Shown: positions 41,220-51,172 of the stretch, piece by piece
Layout of the letters: each line of letters starts with the position of its first letter
Position numbering within the stretch: position 1 is the stretch's first letter
From: Anaerolineae bacterium
GTDB lineage: Bacteria; Chloroflexota; Anaerolineae; 4572-78; J111
Length of the DNA: 64,000 nt
Assembly (NCBI GenBank): GCA_022071955.1
Contig: JAJVIM010000011.1
Location: 62,001 to 126,000, forward strand
Reading direction: 5' to 3'
The notes under the pieces: generated by a model
What the model was told of the DNA's origin: nothing
Database searches by the model: none
The model's input: only the letters and a program-made list of their open reading frames with translations
Translations under genes and position numbers: made by a program

Positions 41220-43991
41220 CTACGCTAACGGAATGGTAAAGTAAAATTCTGCGCCGTGTCCTTCTTCGCTGATCACGCCAATCTGGCCGCCGTGCATCTC
41301 AACCAGTTTTTTACAGATGGCCAACCCCAGGCCGGTGCCGCCGTATTTTCTGGTGGTCGAACTATCGGCCTGGCGGAAGCGGTCAAAAATGGTTTGCTGC
41401 TTGTTCAGCGGAATGCCAATGCCGCTATCAATCACGGCCACGCGCATTTTGTCCGGCTCATCGGGGGCAACGTTGGAACGAATAGTAATGGTGCCGGCCT
41501 CAGTAAATTTGGCGGCGTTACTCACCAGGTTGAGCAATACCTGGTTAAGGCGCAATTTATCGGCCCGCACTGGCGGCAGGTTGTCGGCAATATCCACCTG
41601 CACCTTGATCGATTTGTTTTTAACCAGCGTGCTGGAAGCCGACAGCACATCGTGAATGGATTCGGAAATCTTCACATTTTCCAGCACCAGCTCCATGCGC
41701 TCGGCCTCAATTTTAGAAAGGTCCAGCACATCGTTGATGAGGGCCAGCAGGTGCTGCCCACTGTTGTAAATCAGTTGAATATCATTGAGGGCCAGCTCCG
41801 GCAGATCGCCGTCAATGCCTTGCAGCAGCACATCGGCAAAGCCGATGATCGAGTTGAGCGGCGTGCGCAGTTCGTGGCTCATACTGGTTAAAAATTCGGA
41901 CTTGAGCCGGTCAACTTCTTTCAACTGCTCAATGGTTTTTTCCTGCTCTTTGGACAACCGGGCGTTTTCCAGCGCGCGCGCCACCTGATCGGCTACGGCT
42001 TCAACGGCGGCCAATTCTTCATCGGCCCACACCGGCGAATTTTCCCGCTTTACGCCGAGCACGCCAATCACCTGATCGCGCAGCACCAACGGCACCGCCA
42101 GCTCTGATTTTGCGGTTTCGCCGTTGCCCACGTGCGTTTGTTTAACCATTTGCCGGCTTTGAGCGGCCTGGGTCATAGGTGGTAGCCACACGCTGCTGTC
42201 CGATCCCACCGGCAGCGTTCGCCCGTTCTTAAAGTGATAGCCGGAGCTATCAATAGTTTGCTGAAATTGATCCCAACTCTCGCGGGTGAGCTGGCGGTTA
42301 AGGCGCTCAACCTCTCGCAGCGCCGAGCGTGTTTCTTCCAGCAGCCGGGCGTTATCCACGGCAATGGCGGTTTGGTTGGCGATGGATTGCATCAGGCTCA
42401 CGTCTTCGGCAGCGAAGCGGTTAAACTCATCGCTGTGAATATCGAGCACGCCAATAATTTGCTCGCCGCGGCGCAGCGGCACGGCCAGCTCAGAGCGGGT
42501 ATCCGGCAGGAGCGGGTTGCTGGCAAAATTTGGCAACTGGGTGATGTTGTTGCTCAAAAAGAACTGGCCCGTACTGGCCACTACCCCAACAAGCCCGGTA
42601 CCGATTTTTACCCGGTGATCGCGTTCTTTGAGCTGCCGGCCAATCTCGCCGTAACTGGCCGCCAGCACCAGCTCCTGCCCCGGCTCGTTGGTCAGGTAAA
42701 TGTGGGTGTGATAGTAATCAAACTCCACCTGCAAACGATCAACCACAAATTCAAGCAAGCGGTCAATTTCGGTAATGCTGATGATCTGGCGGCTCACCTC
42801 TGCCTCAATTTCGAGCGCCCGGGTGCGTTCGGCCACGCGCTCTTCCAAATTGCTGATCGAGTCGCGCAGCCGTTCGGTCATCTGGTTAAAAGCCCGGGTC
42901 AGGTCGCCAATTTCATCACGACGGCTTGTTTGTACGGCCAAATTGAGGTTGCCGCCGGCAATCTGACCGGCCGTTCCGGCCAGTTCGGCCAGTGGATTAG
43001 AAATATTTTTGGTGACAAAAATAGCCACCACAATGGCCACCAGCACCGCCGCCAGCGCCACACCAACGTTGATCAGCAGCGCGGTTTGTATCCCCTGAAA
43101 CGCCTCAGAGCGGTCCTGCTCGGTGAGCAGGGCCACCCCCAGTTGGGGAATCCAGCGATAGGTGCCAATAACTGAAACGCTGCGGTAATCGGTGTACAGA
43201 CCAGACCCGCTGACGTTGTTTTGAATAGCCTGCACCGCGCCCTCAGTTTCAACCCGGGTATCGGGCGGGCCAAAGCCCGCAAACCGGGACGGCGTGAGCA
43301 TGGTGTAATCAGCCCCCACCAGATAGCTTTCGCCGGTGATACCAAACCGGGAATGGGCCAGCATAATTTCGTTGAGTTTGTTCAGGTTGGCCCGCCCGGC
43401 CAGCACGCCAATGGTTGCGCCGGTTTGATTGAGCACCGGCAGCGATACGTAAACCACCACCTGGCCCAAATCCGGGTTGTAACGCGCCGGCTGGAGCGTT
43501 AAATTCTTAAATCCATCCTGAAAAAAGTTCTCGTGGGAAAAATTTTTCCCTTCCAGATTCACATCGGTTGACACCAACACATTGCCGTCGGGGTCCAGCA
43601 GCAACAGGGTATCAAAACGATTGGTAAGGTTGATCATCGCCGCAAAATTTTGGCGCAACTGGCTCTGCGGAATTAATCGCAGCGATGAAGTTGGCTGCAA
43701 CAACAGTCGCATGCGCGATACGGCCGCTTCCTGATTACCCAACCCGGCCAGGTCGGTTTGCAGGTTGGTTGTCCAGGTGTTGATCTCAGATTCGGTCAGC
43801 GTGGCCACCGATGTGAGCTGTTCAATCAGGCTGGCCTGTCCGTTTTGATAACTGAGCACAATTGAACTGATGCTGATCACCAAAACAGCCACCAGCGCGG
43901 TTAAAGCAAACGTTATCAACAACTGGGTTCGCAGGCTGCGGCCGGGCAGTATTGTTTTCATTTTTTGGGTTACTGTTGTTTGGTTTGCCAT
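41220..43991 (-). CDS. Membrane histidine kinase: dCache-HAMP-GAF-GAF-HisKA-HATPase
   Basis: 923 residues from MANQTTVTQK (ATG 43991, GGAGAG five bases upstream). TM1 (about 20-42), extracytoplasmic double-Cache sensor (about 45-300), TM2 (about 305-325), HAMP, GAF (about 400-560), an atypical GAF (about 567-685, starting RQLTRESWDQF), HisKA with His706 in TSMSHELRTPLN, and HATPase (about 810-920; NLVSNAAKFT, DSGIGIP, GTGLGLAICK). It is the only protein of the operon with a transmitter, hence the probable phosphodonor for the receivers at 38666-41190. The last GAF and coiled coils resemble those of its kinase-less neighbours, which could allow mixed assemblies (inference). Confidence 0.93.
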   Translation of the reverse strand: MANQTTVTQKMKTILPGRSLRTQLLITFALTALVAVLVISISSIVLSYQNGQASLIEQLTSVATLTESEINTWTTNLQTDLAGLGNQEAAVSRMRLLLQPTSSLRLIPQSQLRQNFAAMINLTNRFDTLLLLDPDGNVLVSTDVNLEGKNFSHENFFQDGFKNLTLQPARYNPDLGQVVVYVSLPVLNQTGATIGVLAGRANLNKLNEIMLAHSRFGITGESYLVGADYTMLTPSRFAGFGPPDTRVETEGAVQAIQNNVSGSGLYTDYRSVSVIGTYRWIPQLGVALLTEQDRSEAFQGIQTALLINVGVALAAVLVAIVVAIFVTKNISNPLAELAGTAGQIAGGNLNLAVQTSRRDEIGDLTRAFNQMTERLRDSISNLEERVAERTRALEIEAEVSRQIISITEIDRLLEFVVDRLQVEFDYYHTHIYLTNEPGQELVLAASYGEIGRQLKERDHRVKIGTGLVGVVASTGQFFLSNNITQLPNFASNPLLPDTRSELAVPLRRGEQIIGVLDIHSDEFNRFAAEDVSLMQSIANQTAIAVDNARLLEETRSALREVERLNRQLTRESWDQFQQTIDSSGYHFKNGRTLPVGSDSSVWLPPMTQAAQSRQMVKQTHVGNGETAKSELAVPLVLRDQVIGVLGVKRENSPVWADEELAAVEAVADQVARALENARLSKEQEKTIEQLKEVDRLKSEFLTSMSHELRTPLNSIIGFADVLLQGIDGDLPELALNDIQLIYNSGQHLLALINDVLDLSKIEAERMELVLENVKISESIHDVLSASSTLVKNKSIKVQVDIADNLPPVRADKLRLNQVLLNLVSNAAKFTEAGTITIRSNVAPDEPDKMRVAVIDSGIGIPLNKQQTIFDRFRQADSSTTRKYGGTGLGLAICKKLVEMHGGQIGVISEEGHGAEFYFTIPLA

Positions 43992-44029
43992 AAAACTCTC
44001 CAAATTTGCGGCAAGGTTGGCCAAACGAA

Positions 44030-46468
44030 TTATTCAGCCAGCAAGTTTTCCTCTGTGCCCAACCGAATAACCACTTCCGAAGCGCGCAGCGTTTCCGCCA
44101 ACTGCGCCACGGCAATTTTCATCACATCGTCAATTTCAGACGACGACCAGACTTTGGCCGTCGACTCACTGACAATGTGGTCGCGCCAGGCGGCTCGTTC
44201 GGTTTCGCGGGCCAGCCGGGCAGCGTCGAGCGCCAGCGTCACCTGTTCGCTGATGGATTGGACGGTGGTAATTTCGTCGGGCGACCACTGCCGATCAACG
44301 GGCCGTTCAATGCCAATCACGCCGATCACTTCACCGCGCAGCGTAAGCGGCACCGCCACCGTGGCTGTTTTTTGGTGAGAGTCGCCGCCATTGGTGCTGC
44401 CGGTGGCCTGGGTTAACTGCCGGGACTGCACGGCACGTTCCATTGCCGGCAGCCATTCAGTGGGCGCGGGGGCCGCGCCGGCTTTGGTAAACACATAACC
44501 GGTGGTCTGCGTTTGCGCGCCGATATTTTGCCAGGCCTCGCGGGTGAGGCGACGGTTGAGTTCTTCGGCTTCGGCGTGGGCCTGCTGCATTTGCTGGAAC
44601 AGGCGGGCGTTATTGATGGTGACCGCCACCTGGTTAGCCAGCGAGCGGAGCAGGCTGGCGTCGCTTTCGTCGAGGCCGGCAATTCTATCGGATTGCACAT
44701 CGAGCACGCCAACGACCTGATTTTCAACAATAATCGGCACGGCCATTTCAGAATAGGTGTTTGGCAGCAACGGGTTGGGCAACCAGTCCGGCTCGCCGCG
44801 AACGTTGTCGATTTTAACGACCTCGCCGGTACGGGCGGCGCGGGCCACCAGGCTGGTTTGCGCTCGCAGCTCAATACGGTGACCGCTGGCCTTCATTTGA
44901 GCGCCAGCCATGCCGTACCCTTCGCGCATTACCAGATATTCGCCGGCGGAATCGAGCATGTACACGTGAACGTGGTAATAATTGAAACTCTCTTTAACTT
45001 TGTTCACCAGTTCAACCAGAAGTTGGTCAACTGACAAAATGGCGCTTAGCCGCTCGCCCATACTGGCCACCGTTTCCAGGCGTTGGGTGCGGGCCAGCAC
45101 CCGCTGCTCCAGCGACCCCACCAAATCGCGCAGTTGTTCGGCCATATTGTTGAACGCGGCGCCCAACTGCCCCAACTCATCCTGCGATTGCACCGGCACG
45201 GATTGGCTCAAATCGCCGGCGGCAATGGTTTCTACCCCGGCCATCACCGCACCGAGCGGCCGGTTGACCAGATACCGCAGAATGATGTACAGCAGCAGCG
45301 CCCCCAAAATAATAACGCCCAAAGCCACCCAGCTAATTTGGTTGCGCAAATTTTGGGTCAGTTGCTGCAATTCTGAAACCGGGCTTAACACCACCGCTTC
45401 AAGCTGAGTACCGCTGTCACCGGCAAAACCGACGGGTTGCTGGTCGTAGTAATACTCATTCTGGTTGAGCGTGACGGTTTGATTGGCCAGCAGCGACGTG
45501 GGCGCGGTGGCCGCGCCGGGCAAATCCAGGCTGGTGATCAAAAGCTGTCCTTTTTGGGCCAACCCCACCTCCAGCCCCAACTGGTTGCGCAAAAAACTGA
45601 TGGTTGCGGCGTCGAGGCGGCGCTCTACCATGGCCAGCCCCACCGGCACGGTTGCCGGCTCCCAGGTCACCGGATCGGCCACGGCGATTTTTACCGGATA
45701 CCAGGTTTGGATTACCGGAATGCGCTGGTTAACCACAATTGTTGATTGCGGCGTGTCAAACACAGTCCAGTCAAAGGGAAAATCCTGCCCGGCCACCGGC
45801 CCACCGATCACCGGTTTAAAGTTGTTTTCGGCGTAAAATTGCTCCGGCGGCGCGGAATAGGCCGAACTGATGTCGAAATAATCGGCGGGCGGCGCGGTAA
45901 ACTCGCTGGTTGGCACCTGATAATAAATCGGTTTGACACCGTTGCCTTTGCTCATAAATTGGGTCAAAGTGATGTTGTCTTTGTCCAGCCGAAACGACAG
46001 CGCCGGTTTGGCGTTAGCCACCACCTCAAACGGCGACACCAAATAAAAACTGATCGAACTCAGATCGTTGAGGCGCTGCGCCGACTGCAAAAGCTGGACA
46101 AGTTTTAGCTGCGCCTGAAACACAAAAATTTTGTCGGCGTCTTCAATCAGTTCGCCGGAGCCGGTAAAATCTTCGGCAAAGTACGAACCCGGATCGGCGT
46201 AGTAAGGGCCTAAATTGGTTAACAACTGAATTTCGTTAACCAATGGTTCGTCCTGTTCAAAGCTCATGGCCACCAGCGCCGAGTTTTTCTCCATATCGCT
46301 GATCCGGCTGGCCATAATCTGCGACATCCGGTTCAGTTCGGCCTGCTTCACTTCGGTCAGGTTGTTGAAGCTGGTTGTGCCAATAATTGCGGTTAGCCCA
46401 ATGGCAAACAGCACAAAAATAGCCCCAACCACAATCAATATTTTTTGGCCAATTCTCAAATTTTTCAT
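44030..46468 (-). CDS. Kinase-less membrane sensor: Cache-like-HAMP-GAF-atypical GAF
   Basis: 812 residues: TM1 (about 9-30, ILIVVGAIFVLFAIGLTAI), extracytoplasmic sensor of about 345 residues, TM2 (about 380-402), HAMP (about 403-460), GAF (about 470-630; YHVHVYMLDSAGEYLVM), an atypical GAF starting RRLTREAWQNI (about 637-755), and a C-terminal tail (about 760-812, WSSSEIDDVMKIAVAQLAET). There is no HisKA, HATPase, GGDEF, EAL or methyl-accepting region. Signals must leave by protein contact. It lies 38 bases before the kinase gene. Confidence 0.9.
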   Translation of the reverse strand: MKNLRIGQKILIVVGAIFVLFAIGLTAIIGTTSFNNLTEVKQAELNRMSQIMASRISDMEKNSALVAMSFEQDEPLVNEIQLLTNLGPYYADPGSYFAEDFTGSGELIEDADKIFVFQAQLKLVQLLQSAQRLNDLSSISFYLVSPFEVVANAKPALSFRLDKDNITLTQFMSKGNGVKPIYYQVPTSEFTAPPADYFDISSAYSAPPEQFYAENNFKPVIGGPVAGQDFPFDWTVFDTPQSTIVVNQRIPVIQTWYPVKIAVADPVTWEPATVPVGLAMVERRLDAATISFLRNQLGLEVGLAQKGQLLITSLDLPGAATAPTSLLANQTVTLNQNEYYYDQQPVGFAGDSGTQLEAVVLSPVSELQQLTQNLRNQISWVALGVIILGALLLYIILRYLVNRPLGAVMAGVETIAAGDLSQSVPVQSQDELGQLGAAFNNMAEQLRDLVGSLEQRVLARTQRLETVASMGERLSAILSVDQLLVELVNKVKESFNYYHVHVYMLDSAGEYLVMREGYGMAGAQMKASGHRIELRAQTSLVARAARTGEVVKIDNVRGEPDWLPNPLLPNTYSEMAVPIIVENQVVGVLDVQSDRIAGLDESDASLLRSLANQVAVTINNARLFQQMQQAHAEAEELNRRLTREAWQNIGAQTQTTGYVFTKAGAAPAPTEWLPAMERAVQSRQLTQATGSTNGGDSHQKTATVAVPLTLRGEVIGVIGIERPVDRQWSPDEITTVQSISEQVTLALDAARLARETERAAWRDHIVSESTAKVWSSSEIDDVMKIAVAQLAETLRASEVVIRLGTEENLLAE

Positions 46469-46508
46469 TGTCCGTAGCTCCTGCGGGCCGCGTTGGTTTG
46501 GCCGGGCA

Positions 46509-48245
46509 TTACTCCCACTGTTTAATCAGTTCGTCGTAGTCAATGGTTTTGGGCTGCTCGTCGGGCCGCTCCTGCTTGGGAGAACCGGGCAGGGCCAGCC
46601 ACACCAGCGAACTGCGCGGTGCATTGAGTTTGGGCGAGTAGCGGGCCATTCGCATTTTGCTCATTGCTTCGTCCATTGCCGCGCCAATGGCATCCATCGC
46701 CTGCTGCGGCGTGAGTTCGCCCTGAATGGCGCGGGCAATGTTGGGCCACCAAATGGCCGAGAGCGTGGGGTAATCCGGCACGTTTGGCCCGGTGCCGGTC
46801 CATTTTTTTCGCTCTTCGGAGCGATAAAATTCAATCAGGCCGCCGTAATTTGCCTTGCGCAGCGTCAGATAATCGGAGAACACCGTTGATTTTCTCACCG
46901 GCGTGCCGCCAACGGTGAACTTTTTCAGCTCGACGGTTTTGGATACGGCAAACTGGGCCCACAGCCAGGCCATTGCCCGCCGCTGACCTTTAACATTTTT
47001 GGGGATAGTCCAGCTACCGGCATCCTGATAGCCCACTTTCATGCCTTCGTCCCAGTATTTGCCGTGGGGCGTGGGCGCAACCCGCCACAGCGGTTTACCA
47101 TCCGGGGCTACCACCGGGCTGCCCAGTTCGTGAAAGCGATCATCAGACAGCCAGGTAACGTATTGAAAAATTTGCTGGGCAATATCCCCCCGCGATGCCT
47201 GCGGGCCGGCATCAACCCACTGCCAGTTTTTGGCTTCGGGCGGGGCGTATTTGTTGAGCCAGTCAATATATTTGGTGAGCGCGTAAACCGCCGCCGGGCC
47301 GTTCACCTCGCCGCCGCGAGCTACCGTAGCCCCAACCGGCACCCGGTCTTCCACCCGAATACCCCATTCGTCAACCGGGTAGCCGTTGGGCAGGCCCACA
47401 TCGCCCACGCCGGCAATCGATAACCAGGCATCGGTAAAGCGCCAGCCCAGCGACGGCGATTTTTTGCCGTAATCAAGGTGACCGTAAACTTTTTTGCCGT
47501 CAATCTCGCGGCTGGTAAAAAATTCGGCAATGTCTTCGTAGGCGGCCCAATTGAGCGGCACGCCCAGATCGTAGCCGTATTGGGCCTTGAACGCGGCTTT
47601 AATGTCGGGCCGGGTGAACCAGTCGTATCTAAACCAGTACAGGTTGGCAAACTGCTGATCCGGCAACTGGAGCTGGTTGCCATCGTAATCCTGGCCAAAC
47701 TCCAGGTTGAGAAAATCCGCCAAATCCAGGTTGGGATTGGTGTAGGCTTTGCCTTCACCGGCCATATAATCGGTCAGGTTGACCACCGCCTCGCTGCGCA
47801 GATGCGTGCCCACCAGATCAGCGTCGTTTACGTAAATATCGTACAACAGCCGGCCGGTGCGCTGCTGCTCAACCAGCCGCTCCACCACCGAGCCTTCGCC
47901 AATGATTTCGTGTTCAACTTCAATGCCGGTGATTTCCTGAAACGCCTGGGTTAAAACCTCGCTTTCCCAAAAGTGGGTTTTAATATCTTCGGCCACGGAT
48001 TTGATTTTCCGCCCGCGGAACGGCGCAGCGACGCGGGCAAACCAGCGGAGTTCGGCCACGCGCTCCTCGCGGGAGAGCACCGACGGCTCAAATTCATCGG
48101 CCCATTTTTGCACCGCCGACTCGTACGGTTCTTCCAACGGCTCATCGGCCAGGGCGCTGGCGCCGGGTTTGAGGGCCAGCAGCAGCACAAAACAGGCAGC
48201 GATGAGCAGGCGTTTTAACCAGCGAGTAGATTTGGATTGACGCAT
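46509..48245 (-). CDS. Secreted ABC-type solute-binding protein without transporter
   Basis: 578 residues from MRQSKSTRWLKRLLIAACFV, a clear signal peptide ending near ASALA-DEP; the frame further upstream is not signal-like. The mature protein resembles family 1 (sugar-type) extracellular solute-binding proteins: VLTQAFQEITGIEVEHEIIG, LYDIYVNDADLVGTHL, PLNWAAYEDIAEFF, and GSWTIPKNVKGQR. It is long for the family and the C-terminus is Pro/Gln-rich. No permease or ATPase genes are visible; it lies between sensor genes, so it may present ligand to the Cache domains. The start lies about 25 bases after AAAGGAGCC, with a GC hairpin between. Confidence 0.85.
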   Translation of the reverse strand: MRQSKSTRWLKRLLIAACFVLLLALKPGASALADEPLEEPYESAVQKWADEFEPSVLSREERVAELRWFARVAAPFRGRKIKSVAEDIKTHFWESEVLTQAFQEITGIEVEHEIIGEGSVVERLVEQQRTGRLLYDIYVNDADLVGTHLRSEAVVNLTDYMAGEGKAYTNPNLDLADFLNLEFGQDYDGNQLQLPDQQFANLYWFRYDWFTRPDIKAAFKAQYGYDLGVPLNWAAYEDIAEFFTSREIDGKKVYGHLDYGKKSPSLGWRFTDAWLSIAGVGDVGLPNGYPVDEWGIRVEDRVPVGATVARGGEVNGPAAVYALTKYIDWLNKYAPPEAKNWQWVDAGPQASRGDIAQQIFQYVTWLSDDRFHELGSPVVAPDGKPLWRVAPTPHGKYWDEGMKVGYQDAGSWTIPKNVKGQRRAMAWLWAQFAVSKTVELKKFTVGGTPVRKSTVFSDYLTLRKANYGGLIEFYRSEERKKWTGTGPNVPDYPTLSAIWWPNIARAIQGELTPQQAMDAIGAAMDEAMSKMRMARYSPKLNAPRSSLVWLALPGSPKQERPDEQPKTIDYDELIKQWE

Positions 48246-48295
48246 ACGTGATGCCCGGCGCGGGTTCGCCGGCTCCTTTCCGGGTGAGGCAGCCA

Positions 48296-51142
48296 CTATT
48301 TTGCCGCCGGGTTGGTATCTGTGAGCAACTGCTCTTTGGTGCCCAGCCGAATGACCACTTTTGAGGCGTCGAGCTGGGTACCCAGTTGCTCCACGGCGGT
48401 TTGCATAACTTTTTCCAGTTCGCCAGAAGCCCAAACCTGCTGGGTAATATTGGCGATGATTCTTTCACGGCCAGCCCGCCGGCCAGTTTCGTCAAAAAGG
48501 CGGGCGTTTTCAATAGCCAGGCTCATTTGCTCGCTGACCGCTTCGATGAGCGCAATTTCGTCTTCTGTCCAGCGGCGGGCCGGGTTGGCATCTCTGAGGC
48601 CCAGCACGCCAATCACCTGCCCCCGCAATTTTAGCGGCGTGGCCAGCACGTTGGTTTCGCTGCCGGGCGGCGGCGCGGGCGAGCCGTTTGTTTTGAGCAG
48701 GCTCAGCTCAACCGTTTGCTGTTTTTCCAGCGCGGCGCTCACTTCCGGGGTGGGCATTTCTTCCAGCGGCGGCAACTGAGCCTGCCGAAACTCAAAATCG
48801 GTGGGTTGGGCCGCAGAAAACTGAAGCCACGCCTCGCCGGTGTAAAGTTTTTGCAACTGCTGGGTGCGAACCAGCGCGCTTTGGGTTTCGGCAAAGAGGC
48901 GGGCGTTACGCACGGCAATGGCAACCTGGTTGGCCAGGGCTTGCAGCACCACTTCGTCATCGGCGGTGATGCCGCCGACCTGCTCGCTTTGCACGTCGAG
49001 CACGCCCACCACTTCATCGCCCAGCATTACCGGAATAGCCGACTCAGAGTGAGTATCCGGCAACAGGGCGTTGGGCAGCCAGTTGGGGTCTTCGCGAACG
49101 TTATCTACGGTAATGATGTGCCCCTGACGGGCAGCGCGGGCCACCAAACTGCGGGGCGCATCAAAGGCGATGCTGTGACCGGCGCGTTTCATTTCTACAC
49201 CCGCCGTGCCGTACCCTTCGGCCATAACCAGGGCCGCGCGGACCTCATCCAGCAGATAAATGTGAACGTGATAGTAGTTAAACGTTTCTTTGGTGAGGGT
49301 GACCACCTGGCGCATCAGGTTGCCCAAATCCAGAATACTACTGAGGCGCTGGCTCACATCGACCACGGTGGTGAGCTGCTGGGTGCGGTCGGCCACGCGG
49401 TCTTCCAGCGAGTCGATGGTGCGGCCAAGCTGGTCGGCCATTGAGTTGAAATTGGCGGCCAGCACGCCGACCTCGTCGTTGGTTTCAACCGAGGCGCGCG
49501 AAGTGAGGTCGCCGCCGGCAACCTGCCGGGCGGTTTCGGTTAAGCGCACAATGGGGCTGGCCATCAAACTAGACATAAAAACGGCCGCGCCCACAACTAC
49601 AGTGGCAATAATAACCGCCAGCACAATAATATTTTGCTGCTGGGTTTGCAGGGTAACCAGCGCGATGGCCCGATTGTGTAAAGTTAATACCGCCCAGTTG
49701 AGTTCATTAATGACCGGCTCACCGGTAATTGAGCTGACGGTTGCCTGGCTGATCAGATAGGATTGGCCATCAATCTCAAATTCACCGTACTGCCGCTGCT
49801 GCAAAATATCGGCGTCGGCCAAAATATCGGGCGGGGTGGGCACAATAGATGCCTCATTACCGGATAACATCTGCTCCGAGGGGAATAACAGCAGGGTGTT
49901 GAGGCCCGTGGTCGGGTCGTCGGCGGCGGTAACCAAACTCACCAGCGAGGCAATGTCAACCTTGCTGCGCAAAACGCCAATCACCGCGCCGTCGTCCCCA
50001 TAAATGGGAATGCCAATAATAATGCCAAAATCTTTGGCGTCTTCATCAACGGTGGGCTGGCTGATATAAAGGCGGCCCTGGCCGTTATTGTAAGTTTGCT
50101 GCCACCACAGCTCGTCCGCGTCGTTGTAATCGGGCACAAGAGCCGTTGTTGCCAGCAGCCCGCCGTATTTATCGGTGATAAAAAGTTGGGTATGTTCGGG
50201 AACCTGCCGCTGGAACTCCCGCAAAAAATCAGAGATACTGTTGTTGAGCCGGGCGCTTAACAGCGGTCCCTGGCCATCGGCCACATTTTGCACCCATTTA
50301 TCTTCCATTTCGTTGAGTTTGGCTTCAACCGCTGTTGCGCCGCCCCGGTAATTGGCGTTGATCAACACCAATCGATCCCGCAAAATCTGGTTGAGGGTTA
50401 GCGATTTCAGCGAGTCTAACTGCCGGGCCAGCAAACTACCCACGTTGAGGGCTTGCGCTTCGGCCAGCGTTTTGGTGTTATGGCCGGCATCGTCAACCAG
50501 CGCGTTGCCGGTGGTCCACAGTGAAAAACTGGCCACGGCCGCCACGGATAACAAACTGACCAGCAAAAATGTCACAATCAGTTTGACGCGCAGTGAATAA
50601 TAGGCAAACTGCCTGACCACAAAATAGATAAAAACCAGCACCACGCCAGCAGTTACGCCGACCACAACCCACTGAAACTGCGGAATGTGCAGCCGGTAAT
50701 CCAGAGTCACAGTATCCATCAGCGCGGTTAAAATCACCACCAACACGCTGCCGATAATGGCCCGGGTAGTCTGTTTGCCGGGCAGAGTTTGGGTGGCCAG
50801 TACCACAGTGAGCATCATCACGCTCAGGCCCAAAATCAGGCCAAAACCGGCAATCAACGCCGACGAGGCCACAAACAGCGCAAACATTCCGGCAATGAGC
50901 AGCCAAACTCCGGTGTTGGCATAGCCGCGGCGGATAACAAAAATGCTCACCAACGCGATAACGCTGTACAGCACCAACAGCCCGGTTACGGCAGCCAGTT
51001 GCCATTCCCGGTAATAAAAGGCCACCAGATAGCCATATATCAGGCTGATAATCACCCCGGCGCCAAAGAATATTTTGGCGGCCCGTAAGGCATTATCGGC
51101 CGGAGTTGGTTTTGTGGATTGAAGTTTTGAGTATTGTGCCAT
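48296..51142 (-). CDS. Kinase-less sensor: 6TM-dCache-HAMP-GAF-atypical GAF
   Basis: 948 residues from MAQYSKLQST (ATG 51142, GGAG seven bases upstream). Six N-terminal helices (about 25-190), a seventh (about 198-220), an extracytoplasmic dCache domain (about 222-495; DDADELWWQQTY-type segment, IIIGIPIYGDDGAVIGVLRSK), a transmembrane helix (about 505-527), HAMP (about 528-585), GAF (about 590-760), an atypical GAF (about 770-880; LYTGEAWLQF), and a tail (about 890-945, WASGELEKVMQTAVEQL). No output domain. It is a paralogue of the 54236-56971 protein in domain order. Confidence 0.9.
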   Translation of the reverse strand: MAQYSKLQSTKPTPADNALRAAKIFFGAGVIISLIYGYLVAFYYREWQLAAVTGLLVLYSVIALVSIFVIRRGYANTGVWLLIAGMFALFVASSALIAGFGLILGLSVMMLTVVLATQTLPGKQTTRAIIGSVLVVILTALMDTVTLDYRLHIPQFQWVVVGVTAGVVLVFIYFVVRQFAYYSLRVKLIVTFLLVSLLSVAAVASFSLWTTGNALVDDAGHNTKTLAEAQALNVGSLLARQLDSLKSLTLNQILRDRLVLINANYRGGATAVEAKLNEMEDKWVQNVADGQGPLLSARLNNSISDFLREFQRQVPEHTQLFITDKYGGLLATTALVPDYNDADELWWQQTYNNGQGRLYISQPTVDEDAKDFGIIIGIPIYGDDGAVIGVLRSKVDIASLVSLVTAADDPTTGLNTLLLFPSEQMLSGNEASIVPTPPDILADADILQQRQYGEFEIDGQSYLISQATVSSITGEPVINELNWAVLTLHNRAIALVTLQTQQQNIIVLAVIIATVVVGAAVFMSSLMASPIVRLTETARQVAGGDLTSRASVETNDEVGVLAANFNSMADQLGRTIDSLEDRVADRTQQLTTVVDVSQRLSSILDLGNLMRQVVTLTKETFNYYHVHIYLLDEVRAALVMAEGYGTAGVEMKRAGHSIAFDAPRSLVARAARQGHIITVDNVREDPNWLPNALLPDTHSESAIPVMLGDEVVGVLDVQSEQVGGITADDEVVLQALANQVAIAVRNARLFAETQSALVRTQQLQKLYTGEAWLQFSAAQPTDFEFRQAQLPPLEEMPTPEVSAALEKQQTVELSLLKTNGSPAPPPGSETNVLATPLKLRGQVIGVLGLRDANPARRWTEDEIALIEAVSEQMSLAIENARLFDETGRRAGRERIIANITQQVWASGELEKVMQTAVEQLGTQLDASKVVIRLGTKEQLLTDTNPAAK

Positions 51143-51172
51143 AAGTTTCTCCAACACAAACCGGCAAGCCAG

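Noticed and set aside
44030..46468. Methyl-accepting chemotaxis protein
   Set aside because: The membrane sensor and HAMP are similar, but there is no MCP signalling hairpin; the C-terminus is GAF domains and the shared tail.
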